From Flavobacterium sp. SUN052 (GTDB lineage Bacteria > Bacteroidota > Bacteroidia > Flavobacteriales > Flavobacteriaceae), in the NCBI RefSeq assembly GCF_028867935.1, contig NZ_JAPQNS010000014.1, positions 139,304 through 203,303 of the forward strand: a DNA stretch of 64,000 bases, written 5' to 3'. Under the pieces are notes generated by a model. It was not told where the DNA came from. It did not search any database and saw only the letters and a program-made list of their open reading frames with translations. The position numbers were made by a program, and so were the translations under genes. Positions 50,198 through 59,998 of the stretch are shown one piece after another. Position 1 is the stretch's first letter; each line of letters begins with the position of its first letter.

Positions 50198-50751
50198 TGA
50201 ACACCCAATATACGGCTGATGCCACAAACCGAAATTCGTTTGTCAAGCAAGCTGCGAATTTCATCTTCCTTCCCGTGAAGTTTCAGATACTTTGATTTAC
50301 GACCCTTAGGACGGCCCAGAATTTTACCCTCAGCCCGACGACGCGCCAAGGCTTCTTTTGTACGTTGAGAGATTAGGTTCCGCTCAATCTCTGCTGACAA
50401 GCCAAAGGCAAAAGCCAGTACTTTGGAGTTTATGTTATTTCCCAACTCATACCGCTCTTTAGCTGTATATATCATCACATCGCGTTCCATACAAAAATGC
50501 AGTATCTGCATGATCTGCATTAAGTTACGGCCCAATCGAGACAACTCCGTAACAATTAGCATATCACCCGCCCGCAGGTAATTAAGTAAAGGAAACAGTT
50601 TCCTACTTTCCAATTTTTCCATTGAACTGACCGTTTCCTCGGTCCACTGATCAATGTTCCATTGTCGTTCATCAGCAAGCCGCTGAAGCTCAAAACGTTG
50701 ATTCTCGGTATTCTGCTTCTCTGTACTAACCCTAATGTACGCAAAAATCAT
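50149..50751 (-). CDS. Serine recombinase (resolvase/invertase family)
   Basis: The 200-residue protein has the catalytic domain (about 2-140) with the nucleophile serine in YIRVSTEKQ (S9), conserved arginines in TELSRLGRNL and EIERNLISQRTKEALARRR, and a C-terminal helix-turn-helix (about 165-195, SVCGISRILGVHRMTLSSYI). Length and domain order match Hin/Gin-type small DNA invertases and resolvases. It lies about 100 bp from the left arm of the 132-bp inverted repeat, so it is the obvious candidate for flipping the specificity segment. Its last codons are copied in inverted orientation just outside the gene. Confidence 0.92.
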   Translation of the reverse strand: MIFAYIRVSTEKQNTENQRFELQRLADERQWNIDQWTEETVSSMEKLESRKLFPLLNYLRAGDMLIVTELSRLGRNLMQIMQILHFCMERDVMIYTAKERYELGNNINSKVLAFAFGLSAEIERNLISQRTKEALARRRAEGKILGRPKGRKSKYLKLHGKEDEIRSLLDKRISVCGISRILGVHRMTLSSYIKHKNLVS

Positions 50752-50786
50752 TGGTGTATAGCTAACTGATATAATTTTAGCAATAT

Positions 50787-51731
50787 ATGTCTATAATAAA
50801 GGGGTATTCCCTTATTTCGACAATTATTGGACTAATTTCTAGAGTTAGCGATTTTGTCAAGCAGTATAGCCAGTCGGTTCCCTTAAGTAACCCCGACGCA
50901 GGCTGGGCAATTCTCTCATCTGCCGAGACGCGCATCCGCCGAAAAATCGAGGAAATGGGTAAGCCGCTCAAAGAATGGGATATTCAAATCAACTACGGCA
51001 TCAAAACTGGATTTAATGATGCCTTTATCGTCGATGGGGCAATTAAAGATGAGTTGATCCGCCGTGATCCGAAATCAGCTGAAATTATACGTCCCATTCT
51101 CAAAGGCCGAGATATTAAACCCTTTTATGCTGAGTTCAGCGACCGATGGGTAATTTTCACAAGAAGGGGAATAGATATAACCACTTATCCAGCAATACAC
51201 GAGTATCTGTTTGCTTTTAAAAAAAGGTTAGAACCTAAACCTGATGAATTTTTAGGTTCATGGACTGGCCGTAAAGGTGGTAAGTACAAATGGTATGAGA
51301 TTCAAGATAGTGTGGATTATTGGAGATCTTTTGACCAAGAAAAGATTGTATGGTTAGAAATATCTGACGTACCAAAGTTTTGTTTTGACGACAAAAAATT
51401 TTTCATCGAAGCCACCGCATTCTTTCTTGTTGGACATCATCTTCACTATCTGCTTTGCATTCTTAACTCAAAGCTTTCCCAATGGTATCTAGACAAAATC
51501 ACTGCTAGTACAGGAGCAGGAACTAATCGGTGGAAGAAGGTTTATCTAGAAAAGATTCCTGTTCCAGAAATATCTTATTCGGAAAATCTACAATTCAAGG
51601 AACTGGCACAACAGATAATCACGACCTCTAGTAGGGGATGTTCTATTACTCATCTTGAGGCAGAAGTGAACCATCTGATCTTCAAGAAGTATGGCATAAC
51701 TGATGAAGAGCAGCGTTACCTACTCAAATGA
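50787..51731 (+). pseudogene. Silent alternative target-recognition cassette of the methyltransferase
   Basis: A 314-codon plus-strand frame begins with 20 codons of unrelated sequence, then 44 codons identical to the methyltransferase (SDFVKQYSQS to GKPLKEW, encoded by the repeat arm at 50847-50978), then an alternative C-terminus (DIQINYGIKTGFNDAFIVDG to YLLK) about 250 residues long. That segment aligns with the expressed C-terminus in length and key blocks (RGIDITTYPAIHEYLFAFKK against RGIDIDQYPAIRRHLQQFYK) but differs in the middle, as expected for a second DNA specificity. It has no methyltransferase core of its own, so it is silent until inversion joins it to residue 861 of the gene on the other strand. 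Confidence 0.85.
50847..50978 (+). repeat. 132-bp inverted repeat, left arm
   Basis: Starts AGCGATTTTGTCAAGCAG, ends GCTCAAAGAATGG. It is the exact reverse complement of 52480-52611 as far as I can compare base by base. The first base is a codon start in both frames, so exchange anywhere within the arms preserves reading frame. Confidence 0.93.
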
Positions 51732-52479
51732 ATCCTGAAGATTTAATAAACACAATCTCAGCTTCAGTTAGATTATACATATTATAAATTTGAGCGTCCA
51801 GTTCACTTTCTAATGTGATTGTGTTAAGACATTTCTGTTTTTTCACTAAAATTTCATCAACTAAAGAACAGATTTCTTGCTCAGTCCTTGCTGTTGGTTT
51901 CTGTATATTAATTTGTTCAAAAAATATCTTTCGTAGCTCACGTCTATCCTCTCCAAGATCAGGAAAATACCCTTTAAAAATCGCTTTAAATAAGCTAGAA
52001 TTTAAAAAAGCTACGAGGTATTTTAAACGTTCACCAACGATGAAGAATGTCTTATTATTGAGGTAGTACCTTGATTCATCATATACGAAAGGTAGAAACT
52101 TGGTGATCTCAGGATAAATGATCTTAGGTTTGTCCAAGTCTTCAAAGTATGCAATATTGTCTTGTATCTCGAACCATTTATATGCACCTGGTTTCCTACC
52201 GGTAATTGCTCCATTCTGCTTTGGCAATAATTCTTTGTAAAACTGTTGTAGATGACGCCTAATAGCAGGGTATTGATCAATATCGATTCCTCTACGCGTG
52301 AAAATCAACCACTTATCAGCAAATTCAGCTTGGTACCGTTTAATGTCTCTCCCTCTAAGAATGGGACGTATAATTTCGGCTGATCCTGCGTCCTGCTGAA
52401 TCAGCTTATCCTTCGTGATTCCATCAATAATAAAGGCATTGTTGTAGCCGGTTAATACTCCCCTGTAAATATTAACATT
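50979..52479. other. Invertible specificity segment (1.5 kb)
   Basis: The DNA between the 132-bp arms carries two convergent alternative C-terminal domains: the expressed one on the minus strand (methyltransferase residues 862-1112) and the silent one on the plus strand. Their stop codons overlap by 8 bp at 51724-51731 (CTCAAATGAATCC region), so the segment is fully used. Inversion swaps one 251-residue tail for one of 250 residues. Confidence 0.85.
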
Positions 52480-55062
52480 CCATTCTTTGAGCGGCTTACC
52501 CATTTCCTCGATTTTTCGGCGGATGCGCGTCTCGGCAGATGAGAGAATTGCCCAGCCTGCGTCGGGGTTACTTAAGGGAACCGACTGGCTATACTGCTTG
52601 ACAAAATCGCTGATATTCCCCATCTGTTTCAACTCTCTTGAAAACACAACACTTTGGGTCTTGCCACCGTATGGAGCTTTTTCGACCAACAGAATATTTG
52701 TATCTACAGTGGCATCGAATACCTGAACGCCACCAAAGTCGAGTAATTGAAGCGGATTGTGCTTATCGGCCAGATATTTTCGTAGCGTTTGGCCATAACC
52801 AGCTTTCATCCACTTGTTGCTAGTGATGAAACACAAATGGCCTCCTGGCACTAAGACGTTTAGTCCTAACTCGTAGAACAACTGGTACAGATCGCCCATC
52901 CGGGTATATGTCTCATACTTCTGGTTTTCAAGAGCGGCTTTAGTATGCTCATCTAACTTCTGAATCTGTACATACGGCGGGTTGCCAACTACAATATCAA
53001 AGCCTACATTCTCGGTGACGTGCGGATTGAGCACTTCGGGGAAGTCGAGCCGCCAGTCAAAGTAGGGCAAGGATTTGGTGGGGTCCTGCCGCAGGGTTTT
53101 TAGTTTGCGAATAGTGTCGTCAACACCCTGTAACTGTTCCTGCAACGTCATGTGTAGCTTCTGCTCTTTGGCCGATACGCCAAACAGACTTGTGGCCGGC
53201 ATTTTAGCCAGCAGCTTGGCGCGGTCGAGGTTAATTTGCGCTAGCAACAGGTCAATTTTCAGGTCGCGAATATCGCGTTGGGCAGTGGCTTTGTCGCCCG
53301 AGGCCGTGAAGAAGGCGCGTTGCTTCTGGCCCAGCCGTTTGGTGAGCGTCACAATCTCCTGCTCGGCTCCAATGTTGCCACGCAACGTCCAGTCGAGGGT
53401 CAGAATCTCGTTGTCGAGCTTGCTTACCAGTGAGTTACCAACCACAATCTTATAGTCGAGGTTGGGAAGCGAGCGGGGGCGTTCTTCGTCTACGACCAGC
53501 GAGAGCCAGAACCGCAGCCGGGCAATATCTACCGCACCGCGCTCAATATCAACACCGTAGATCGAGTTCTGAATGGTATTAAGCTTAATTTCGGCGTGGT
53601 TGGTGTTGCCGGGCAGGGCCAGTTTGCACTGGTAAATCTCCTGGAGAAGCCCCATTGGAAATGCCCCCGAGCCAATGGCCGGGTCACAGATTTTCACCGA
53701 GTCGAGTAGGTTGTTGATAGCGGTGGCGTTGGCCAGTACAAAGGCGTTGGGCAGTTTGGTGTTCACAAAATCAGCGAGGTCGGCGCGGTGCTTTGGTACG
53801 TTCAGAGCTGTGTGCAGGTATTCGATCAGGCTCTCCTGACACATGTAATGCACAATGGCCTTGGGCGTATAGAACGCACCCTTGTCTTTGTTGTCTTCGA
53901 GTAGGTTTTCAAAGATGTTGCCAAGCATTTCGGGGTCAACGGCCACGTAATGGTCGTCGGGACTGTCTTCGTGTACCGTGAAGTTATAACTGTTCAGGAA
54001 GTCAAGAAAGCCACGCAGAGCCGGGTCGTCTGGGTTTTGGTCGTTATGAAACAGGCGGGCGGGCAGCGGAATCGGGTCTTCGTAGTCAGGCGCATCGCGG
54101 TCAAACAGTCCTCCGTTCAAAAACGGCACCTTCACGTGACTTCCGTCGGGCATCGTAAAGTCGTCATTATGCCGGGGGTAGTTTAAGGTCTCAAAAAAGA
54201 GTGTGCTGAGCCAGGTCGGGTAAAAGGCATCGTTGGCTCCTGCCTGGTGAAACAGATCGGTCAGGAAATTCACAGCATAGCGCGTGTTGCCATCCTGATA
54301 GGTAGTGCTACTGGCCCCAAGCCACCCTTTTTTCTGTACGAAATACAGAAACACCACCCGCCCCAGCAGTTTTTTCGACCAGTCGCGAATGGCTTTTTCG
54401 TCGTTATTAAACACTGAAGCCCGAAATGTCGAACTATTCAGGTATGTGTTTACGGCTTCGTAGTGGCGTTTATATTCTTTAAAAAACGTCTTGCTCAGAG
54501 CCTCTACCTCGAAGGTCTGCACCAGGGATGCAAAATCGAGCGTGGTTTGTTCGTATAGCTTGACCAGTCGTTCTGCGGCTGTACGGCAAGCCTGCCCCGG
54601 CCCCAGCAGGTACGTATACCGTTTTGAATGGGTGGGTCGGTCTTTAATTTCACCGTCGATGAGTGCTGTGTCTTTGGCTACAAGCGTTAGCCGCCAGGGT
54701 TGCGCCAAGTCAGGTTGTCCGTTGGCCAGCGTCGCTACAAAATTCACCAGTACCGCCTGCCCGGCTGTGAGCAACTTACGTACGTATTGCTGAATACCCA
54801 CGCGGCTTTGCTCGATACGTACCTGCGGCTGTAACCGAATCTCAAAGCACCGCAGGCTGGAGCCATCGTCGAGCGTCAGGTCAGCATAATGCTCTACCGA
54901 CTGTAGTAACTTCTGTTCGTTGGCGGTGAAGTTGGTTTGGGCCACGGCGGGCGAGTAGGCCGTGAGCCGCCCGTCGAAAATAGAACTCAGCACTTCGCGT
55001 ACGAATGTAACGCGGTCGTAAGGTAGATTCAGTACAGTTTGAAGTTGTAGTTTTCCAGGCAT
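51724..55062 (-). CDS. Class I DNA methyltransferase (Eco57I/type IIG-like) with switchable specificity domain
   Basis: The 1112-residue protein has a large N-terminal region (1-365), then a methyltransferase core: GAFYTPKAIVHYMCQESLIE, motif I CDPAIGSGAFPMGLLQEIY, and motif IV NPPYVQI (from N694), an N6-adenine methyltransferase of the Eco57I type. Residues 818-861 are encoded by the inverted repeat arm, and 862-1112 form the TaqI-like target-recognition domain that can be swapped. No PD-(D/E)XK nuclease motif is evident in the N-terminal part; cleavage may come from the PLD-helicase partner 61 bp upstream. It should methylate host sites for self-protection, with specificity depending on orientation of the segment. 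Confidence 0.88.
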   Translation of the reverse strand: MPGKLQLQTVLNLPYDRVTFVREVLSSIFDGRLTAYSPAVAQTNFTANEQKLLQSVEHYADLTLDDGSSLRCFEIRLQPQVRIEQSRVGIQQYVRKLLTAGQAVLVNFVATLANGQPDLAQPWRLTLVAKDTALIDGEIKDRPTHSKRYTYLLGPGQACRTAAERLVKLYEQTTLDFASLVQTFEVEALSKTFFKEYKRHYEAVNTYLNSSTFRASVFNNDEKAIRDWSKKLLGRVVFLYFVQKKGWLGASSTTYQDGNTRYAVNFLTDLFHQAGANDAFYPTWLSTLFFETLNYPRHNDDFTMPDGSHVKVPFLNGGLFDRDAPDYEDPIPLPARLFHNDQNPDDPALRGFLDFLNSYNFTVHEDSPDDHYVAVDPEMLGNIFENLLEDNKDKGAFYTPKAIVHYMCQESLIEYLHTALNVPKHRADLADFVNTKLPNAFVLANATAINNLLDSVKICDPAIGSGAFPMGLLQEIYQCKLALPGNTNHAEIKLNTIQNSIYGVDIERGAVDIARLRFWLSLVVDEERPRSLPNLDYKIVVGNSLVSKLDNEILTLDWTLRGNIGAEQEIVTLTKRLGQKQRAFFTASGDKATAQRDIRDLKIDLLLAQINLDRAKLLAKMPATSLFGVSAKEQKLHMTLQEQLQGVDDTIRKLKTLRQDPTKSLPYFDWRLDFPEVLNPHVTENVGFDIVVGNPPYVQIQKLDEHTKAALENQKYETYTRMGDLYQLFYELGLNVLVPGGHLCFITSNKWMKAGYGQTLRKYLADKHNPLQLLDFGGVQVFDATVDTNILLVEKAPYGGKTQSVVFSRELKQMGNISDFVKQYSQSVPLSNPDAGWAILSSAETRIRRKIEEMGKPLKEWNVNIYRGVLTGYNNAFIIDGITKDKLIQQDAGSAEIIRPILRGRDIKRYQAEFADKWLIFTRRGIDIDQYPAIRRHLQQFYKELLPKQNGAITGRKPGAYKWFEIQDNIAYFEDLDKPKIIYPEITKFLPFVYDESRYYLNNKTFFIVGERLKYLVAFLNSSLFKAIFKGYFPDLGEDRRELRKIFFEQINIQKPTARTEQEICSLVDEILVKKQKCLNTITLESELDAQIYNMYNLTEAEIVFIKSSGFI
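52480..52611 (-). repeat. 132-bp inverted repeat, right arm (within the methyltransferase gene)
   Basis: Encodes methyltransferase residues 818-861 (SDFVKQYSQSVPLSNPDAGW onward). Outside the arm the flanks differ (GGAATATC before it here, AGAGTT before the left arm), so the repeat ends are sharp. Confidence 0.93.
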
Positions 55063-55123
55063 GGTGTGACGGTAAAGTGCTCATCCATTTGTACTGGAAT
55101 GAGCGAGTATGTAGGAATAGGAA

Positions 55124-58100
55124 TTACGTAAAGCTGATAGTCAGCACAATTTTAGGGTTGATAATCGCCCGTTGATGTAGCACAATTCCGCCTTCGTCGG
55201 GTTGCTCATCGGCCGAGATAGCGTAGCGGTCAAGTACCTGCGCAAACAGTGCGTCAAGATAGACGGGCGGATTGGTGGCCATTTTCTTGTTGGCTTCGTA
55301 GAAATCAACCACTTCTTTGGGCATTCCTTTCGAGGCAAATTTGCCATCCTTAATCGACTTCACAAACCGGTTCAGTGCGTTTCGCTTCTGTTCGGTCGGT
55401 GCGTGTTTGGACATGAAGATCAGGTTGGTAATGGCCTTATTTTCAACGGGGCTCAGTTGTTGCCGGTTAACGGTCTGGCTCTGAATGTCCTGTTGAACTT
55501 TGTCAGTTTTAAAGAACTCCAAGCCAGCCAACGTTTGCTGATGGTGTTCCTGGTGCAGGGCTATGGCCTTTTCAATGTCCGAAGCTTCGAAGAGTTTAGC
55601 GGCCTGCAAAAAAGACAGTTCAATGGGCTGCCCTTGAACGGGTACAAAGCAAAACGTGCCGGGGTGATTGTCGCTTTTCAGGTATGTTAGCGAAGTTTGC
55701 GCCAATGGGTACGTGGCCCGGCTCCTTGGGTTTAGCGCGTCTTCATCGAAAGCGGGACGGTTTAACTCACGTACGTTGGCTTCGCTACGGCCACAGCGCG
55801 CCTTATTTGGAATCTTGGCAATGTCTCTAAACCGCTTCGGGTGTTTCTGCCGGTATTGCCGCAGAAAGGTGAGGTACTTCTCAGTTTCGCTTTCTTCCTG
55901 CTGAATCTTAACACCGTACAGCGCGCCTTCGCCTACCTCTTCAAGTCGAGAGAATACCTTATTATCTTCACCAAAGGCCGTATGAAACGCCTGGAGTTTC
56001 CGCAGGGCCGTGTCTACCAGCTTAATTTCATCGTCGCCATGCGCCGACGGATAAAAGTTATAAACATACACTGCGTCAGCACGGGTGCCAATTCGGTTTA
56101 CCCGGCCAATGCGTTGCATGAGCCGGGTCGAGTTCCAGGGTACATCGTAGTTGATAATCACGTTGGCACGGTGCAAGTTAACACCTTCGGCCAGTACCTC
56201 GGTCGTAATCACGATATCGTAATCGTGCTGCCATTTCTCCTCAGGTACGTTGGCATCAAAATTCATCCGAATAGCCATCTCCGATTCTTTCCGGTTGGTC
56301 GAACTCACACTCAGGATTTTGCCATACCCTTTTTCCTCCATACACCGCTGTACATCGGCTGCCGTTTCTGTCGATTCAGTAAAAATGACTAGTTGGCCAC
56401 TAGGGTTCGTTTTCTTACTGAGAAAGTTGGTCTTCAGTTGGTCGATAAATTCTTCCAGTTTGGGATCTTGATGAACCTGTTTCCACCGATTCAATAAGTT
56501 GGCAACTTTCTCTTTCTCGGTTTTCAGTAAATCAAGAAAGGCTGCGTCAAAATCACCGGCTTTAAACTCGCGATTATTGCTCCCTTTCGACGGGTTAAGA
56601 TTACTTAGCGTGATTCGCTCTTCAATTTCGTCGTAGCTGTAGCCATCTTCTAACAGCTTATTTACATCAAGGTCGGGAGCGACAAACACCCGGTCATTGA
56701 CAAACATGGTCAGCATGTTGTCAATGGCTTTGTTGAGTCGGGTGAGCGAACCGCGGAAAGCGTGGAATGAACTTTCGAGCCGCTTAACCAGTAGGATCCG
56801 CATAATGCCGGCTAGACGTTCGGAAATACTTTCTACGTTGCCGTACTGTTTCCGGTCTTCGTCTCGAGTCAGGTGCTCAATAGCCCGATACCTGTAATAC
56901 TTCAATCCGTCTACGGGCTGCCCGTCGGCATCGAGTCCTGTTATCAACTCAACGGTATCGAAAAACAGGTCGGCCAGGTCGTCATCAAGCCGGTAGTAGA
57001 GCTCTATGGGGTCGCTGACTTTAGGGAACTTGATGTTCTGCCCTTTCAGATCGGCCAGATAATCGGGGTTGCTTTCAATATCACGCCGTGTCCGCCGAAT
57101 GACCAGTGGCTCCACAATATCGTTCCGAAGTTGAGCAAACAGGGTTTTCAGCTTTGGAATATTGAGTTTAGGCTCACTCGCCAGCTTCTTGTATTTGTCT
57201 TTAACGGGCTTGAAGTAATCCTGAAGATTTCTCACCCGTTCCAGCGTCGAGTTACGCCGATCCTGAAATAGGTAAAGCTGGTTCTCAATATCAGCTGGAC
57301 TGTTATTGAGGGGCGTAGCGGAGATGAGCATTACCTTTTTGCGGTCATCGCCATTTTCGGCCCGTCGCACCCGTGGACGCTTACAAATCTCCTGCAATTG
57401 TATGTACATACCGGTGTAATCGTTCCTAAACTTGTGCGACTCATCGACCACAATCAGGTCATATTGATCGGCGTTGTGGTAATCAAAGTTCTCCTCGTCA
57501 AGTACTTTAGCCAAGCTGCCCATGGTAATGAACTGTAAATGGTTTTCAATTTGAAAATCGCGGGCTGTCCGTTTCCAGTTATTAATTAGCGGGGGCGGGC
57601 ATACTACCAGCAGTTTGGTGTGCGTTCCGTTCTCGTAGATGAATTTTTTGATGACCATACAGGCCACAATGGTTTTGCCTAGCCCGACTACATCAGCTAG
57701 AATAAACCCATTGTGCTTCATCATAATGGCATAGCCTTGGTTAGCCGCATCGGTCTGGTATTTGAGCTTGTAATAGGTCAGCGGCAACAGCATTTCGATA
57801 TTGTATGGATCATAATCGACCCGCTTACCGAAATACTCGATCAGCATTTTGATATAGAGTTCAAACGGCGTAAAATCATCCCGCAGATACGTACGCTGCC
57901 GCAGTTTTTCGGCTTCTGCTTTCAGAATAGGCACCGACTCATTCCAGAGCAGTTCAAACTCGTCGGCAGCTGCTTTCACTAACGGATAATCTCTGACACT
58001 GATATTAAACTCGTAATTCGATTTGTCGTTGATGCCTAACCCGGCCGCCGTCAGGTTTGAGGAACCCGTAATAAACTCACATGGCGTATGTTCGTTGAAC

Positions 58101-58528
58101 GGTTCGCCCTTGAAAATGTATACCTTGGCGTGAATCGTTTTTTCCGGGTGTGCCCGCAGTTCAATTTTCTGATCAATCAGATCATCAATAAACTGAATAA
58201 TACCGTCCTCGGTCTGCTTGTCATAGTCGGCATCATGAATATTCTGGGCAATCTGAGCAAGAAATTCTGCGCGGGTTAGGTTTCCATCCTTGAGAAACGT
58301 TTGTCCTCGATCGTGAAAGTCTTTGGTCAGCCGATCAACGTCGATGCCAACTAGAATACGCACTTTAGGAATCCGGTCTAGAAGGGGACGTACCCGAAAA
58401 TAGCCTGATGCCCGAAAGTAACCAACCAGCACATCGAAACAGGCAAGGCCGGGCATATACGTAAAGACGCCTTCAAACTTCTTGATCAGCGTATTACCAT
58501 CCCGGTTCGTAAAGAGTTGGGTGGACAT
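55124..58528 (-). CDS. PLD-nuclease/SNF2-helicase restriction protein
   Basis: The 1134-residue protein starts with a phospholipase-D-type nuclease domain (about 1-200) with HAKVYIFKG (H133, K135) and GSSNLTAAGL (156-165), the HKD half-motif of dimeric PLD nucleases. A SNF2-type helicase follows from about 255: Walker A DVVGLGKT (279-286), DESH box in LIVVDESHKF, LISATPLNN, and motif VI with RLMQRIGRVNRIGTRA. A C-terminal domain of about 250 residues follows. With the methyltransferase immediately downstream it forms a two-gene restriction-modification system in which this subunit translocates and cuts. PLD-helicase fusions occur in NgoAVII/CglI-type and DISARM-related systems, but the DISARM marker genes are absent here. 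Confidence 0.87.
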   Translation of the reverse strand: MSTQLFTNRDGNTLIKKFEGVFTYMPGLACFDVLVGYFRASGYFRVRPLLDRIPKVRILVGIDVDRLTKDFHDRGQTFLKDGNLTRAEFLAQIAQNIHDADYDKQTEDGIIQFIDDLIDQKIELRAHPEKTIHAKVYIFKGEPFNEHTPCEFITGSSNLTAAGLGINDKSNYEFNISVRDYPLVKAAADEFELLWNESVPILKAEAEKLRQRTYLRDDFTPFELYIKMLIEYFGKRVDYDPYNIEMLLPLTYYKLKYQTDAANQGYAIMMKHNGFILADVVGLGKTIVACMVIKKFIYENGTHTKLLVVCPPPLINNWKRTARDFQIENHLQFITMGSLAKVLDEENFDYHNADQYDLIVVDESHKFRNDYTGMYIQLQEICKRPRVRRAENGDDRKKVMLISATPLNNSPADIENQLYLFQDRRNSTLERVRNLQDYFKPVKDKYKKLASEPKLNIPKLKTLFAQLRNDIVEPLVIRRTRRDIESNPDYLADLKGQNIKFPKVSDPIELYYRLDDDLADLFFDTVELITGLDADGQPVDGLKYYRYRAIEHLTRDEDRKQYGNVESISERLAGIMRILLVKRLESSFHAFRGSLTRLNKAIDNMLTMFVNDRVFVAPDLDVNKLLEDGYSYDEIEERITLSNLNPSKGSNNREFKAGDFDAAFLDLLKTEKEKVANLLNRWKQVHQDPKLEEFIDQLKTNFLSKKTNPSGQLVIFTESTETAADVQRCMEEKGYGKILSVSSTNRKESEMAIRMNFDANVPEEKWQHDYDIVITTEVLAEGVNLHRANVIINYDVPWNSTRLMQRIGRVNRIGTRADAVYVYNFYPSAHGDDEIKLVDTALRKLQAFHTAFGEDNKVFSRLEEVGEGALYGVKIQQEESETEKYLTFLRQYRQKHPKRFRDIAKIPNKARCGRSEANVRELNRPAFDEDALNPRSRATYPLAQTSLTYLKSDNHPGTFCFVPVQGQPIELSFLQAAKLFEASDIEKAIALHQEHHQQTLAGLEFFKTDKVQQDIQSQTVNRQQLSPVENKAITNLIFMSKHAPTEQKRNALNRFVKSIKDGKFASKGMPKEVVDFYEANKKMATNPPVYLDALFAQVLDRYAISADEQPDEGGIVLHQRAIINPKIVLTISFT

Positions 58529-58583
58529 GAAATAAATCTTAAGGCCTGGCTTTGTTATACAAGAGAATTGGTAAATATAGCGT

Positions 58584-58644
58584 CTCAGTCTGAATATAGG
58601 TTGTCGCTTTCAAACCGAACTTGACAACCTATATTCAGACTGAG
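58584..58644. repeat. 22-bp perfect inverted repeat in the divergent promoter region
   Basis: CTCAGTCTGAATATAGGTTG plus TC (58584-58605) pairs perfectly with 58623-58644, loop 17 nt. It lies 55 bp before the helicase-gene start (minus) and about 225 bp before the DUF1016 gene (plus). The 341-bp gap 58529-58869 holds no other gene; a large operator or transcription-insulating hairpin is likely. Confidence 0.75.
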
Positions 58645-58869
58645 AGCATTCTTTTACACCTTACGTATGCTCATACTTTAGTTATAACTGTGATTATTCC
58701 AAGTGGGGACGCCCCAGTAGATAATTGACAGCTTTCAGCTACTACAGTCGACTTTACCGTGATCATTTAATGAACGAACCACTTAAACACACTATATGAA
58801 AACTGTGCGCAGTTTTGCGATGTCCTTTGTTGATTCCTGACTATATTGAATACGTTTTACTCACCCTTC

Positions 58870-59964
58870 ATGCAATTCACGGAGTTAATTAGTACGTTAG
58901 ACGGGCTTCATCGACAGCTTAGTCAGCAGGCGGCTCGTCAGGCCGATCAATTATTGACCCTTCGCAACTATCTGTTTGGGTTTTATATTGTTGAGTTCGA
59001 GCAGCATGGCATAGACCGCGCGGCTTACGGCCAACAACTGCATAAACGCTTATCCATTGAACTACAAAAGTACTCCATCAAGGGCGTATCTGACCGCTCG
59101 CTTCGGCAGTATCGCCAGTTCTATCTAACCTATCCTCAAATTTGGCAGACGCTGTCTGCCAAATTCAAACTACCTGATTTTGAACTCATTCGTAAGATAG
59201 ACGTAGCCAGTAATGCCAATACTGATCAAAACTTACCGGCGCTCAATCCATCTCTCTTACTGGATCGACTGACGTACTCCCATTTTGTCGAACTACTGAA
59301 AGTCGATAATCCATTACTTCGTCGTTTTTATGAGGTTGAAGCACTCAAAAATAATTGGAAGGTTCATGAGCTAAACCGGGCTATTACAACGCTTCTGGCT
59401 GAACGCACCAGCCTGTCAACCAATAAAGCCGCCGTGATTGCTCGCATTCAGGAGAATCAGCCGGCTGGTCTAGAAGACCTGATTCGGAATCCGTACCTGC
59501 TGGAGTTTCTGGGCTTACAAGAAAAACCAGAGTACACGGAAAACGATCTCGAAAAAGCTATAATCGACAATTTACAGGATTTCTTGCTAGAATTGGGAAG
59601 AGGATTCTGCTTTGAGGCTCGACAAAAGCGTATCAGTTTCGGCAATCGCCATTATCGAATCGACCTAGTTTTTTATCATCGTATTCTAAAGTGCCATGTC
59701 CTGATCGATCTCAAGATCGGCGAATTCGACCACGCGGATGCTGGCCAGATGACTGTATACTTAAACTACTATAAAGCCAACGAAATGAGCGCGGGTGATA
59801 ATCCGCCCGTAGGTATCATCTTGTGTGCTAGTAAGGATAATTCTTTAGTCGAGTATGCCACCAATGGCATGGCAAATGAAGTGTTTGTCTCACAATATTT
59901 GTCTGAATTACCTGATAAAAAGCAGCTTCTAGAACTGATTGAGCGGGAAAGCCATGGATTGTAG
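58870..59964 (+). CDS. DUF1016 (YhcG-type) PD-(D/E)XK nuclease-like protein
   Basis: I use ATG 58870 (364 residues); an in-frame TTG at 58846 would add 8. The N-terminal DUF1016 domain (about 10-170) reads LRNYLFGFYIVEFEQHGIDR, LQKYSIKGVSDRSLRQYRQF and YSHFVELLKVDNPLLRRFYE. The C-terminal nuclease-like domain (about 215-355) has HYRIDLVFYHRILKCHVLID and LKIGEFDHADAGQMTVYLNY, the D...(D/E)xK pattern. YhcG-family proteins are often found next to restriction systems and mobile elements; their role is not settled. It is transcribed away from the restriction operon and convergent with the CBASS operon. Confidence 0.88.
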   Translation: MQFTELISTLDGLHRQLSQQAARQADQLLTLRNYLFGFYIVEFEQHGIDRAAYGQQLHKRLSIELQKYSIKGVSDRSLRQYRQFYLTYPQIWQTLSAKFKLPDFELIRKIDVASNANTDQNLPALNPSLLLDRLTYSHFVELLKVDNPLLRRFYEVEALKNNWKVHELNRAITTLLAERTSLSTNKAAVIARIQENQPAGLEDLIRNPYLLEFLGLQEKPEYTENDLEKAIIDNLQDFLLELGRGFCFEARQKRISFGNRHYRIDLVFYHRILKCHVLIDLKIGEFDHADAGQMTVYLNYYKANEMSAGDNPPVGIILCASKDNSLVEYATNGMANEVFVSQYLSELPDKKQLLELIERESHGL

Positions 59965-59998
59965 AATACTTGATTTCTAAAGAAAATAAGTGCTTATA

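Noticed and set aside
51724..58528. BREX or DISARM assignment of the restriction system
   Set aside because: No PglZ, BrxC, DrmA or DrmB-like gene is present; only the helicase/PLD and methyltransferase genes are seen.
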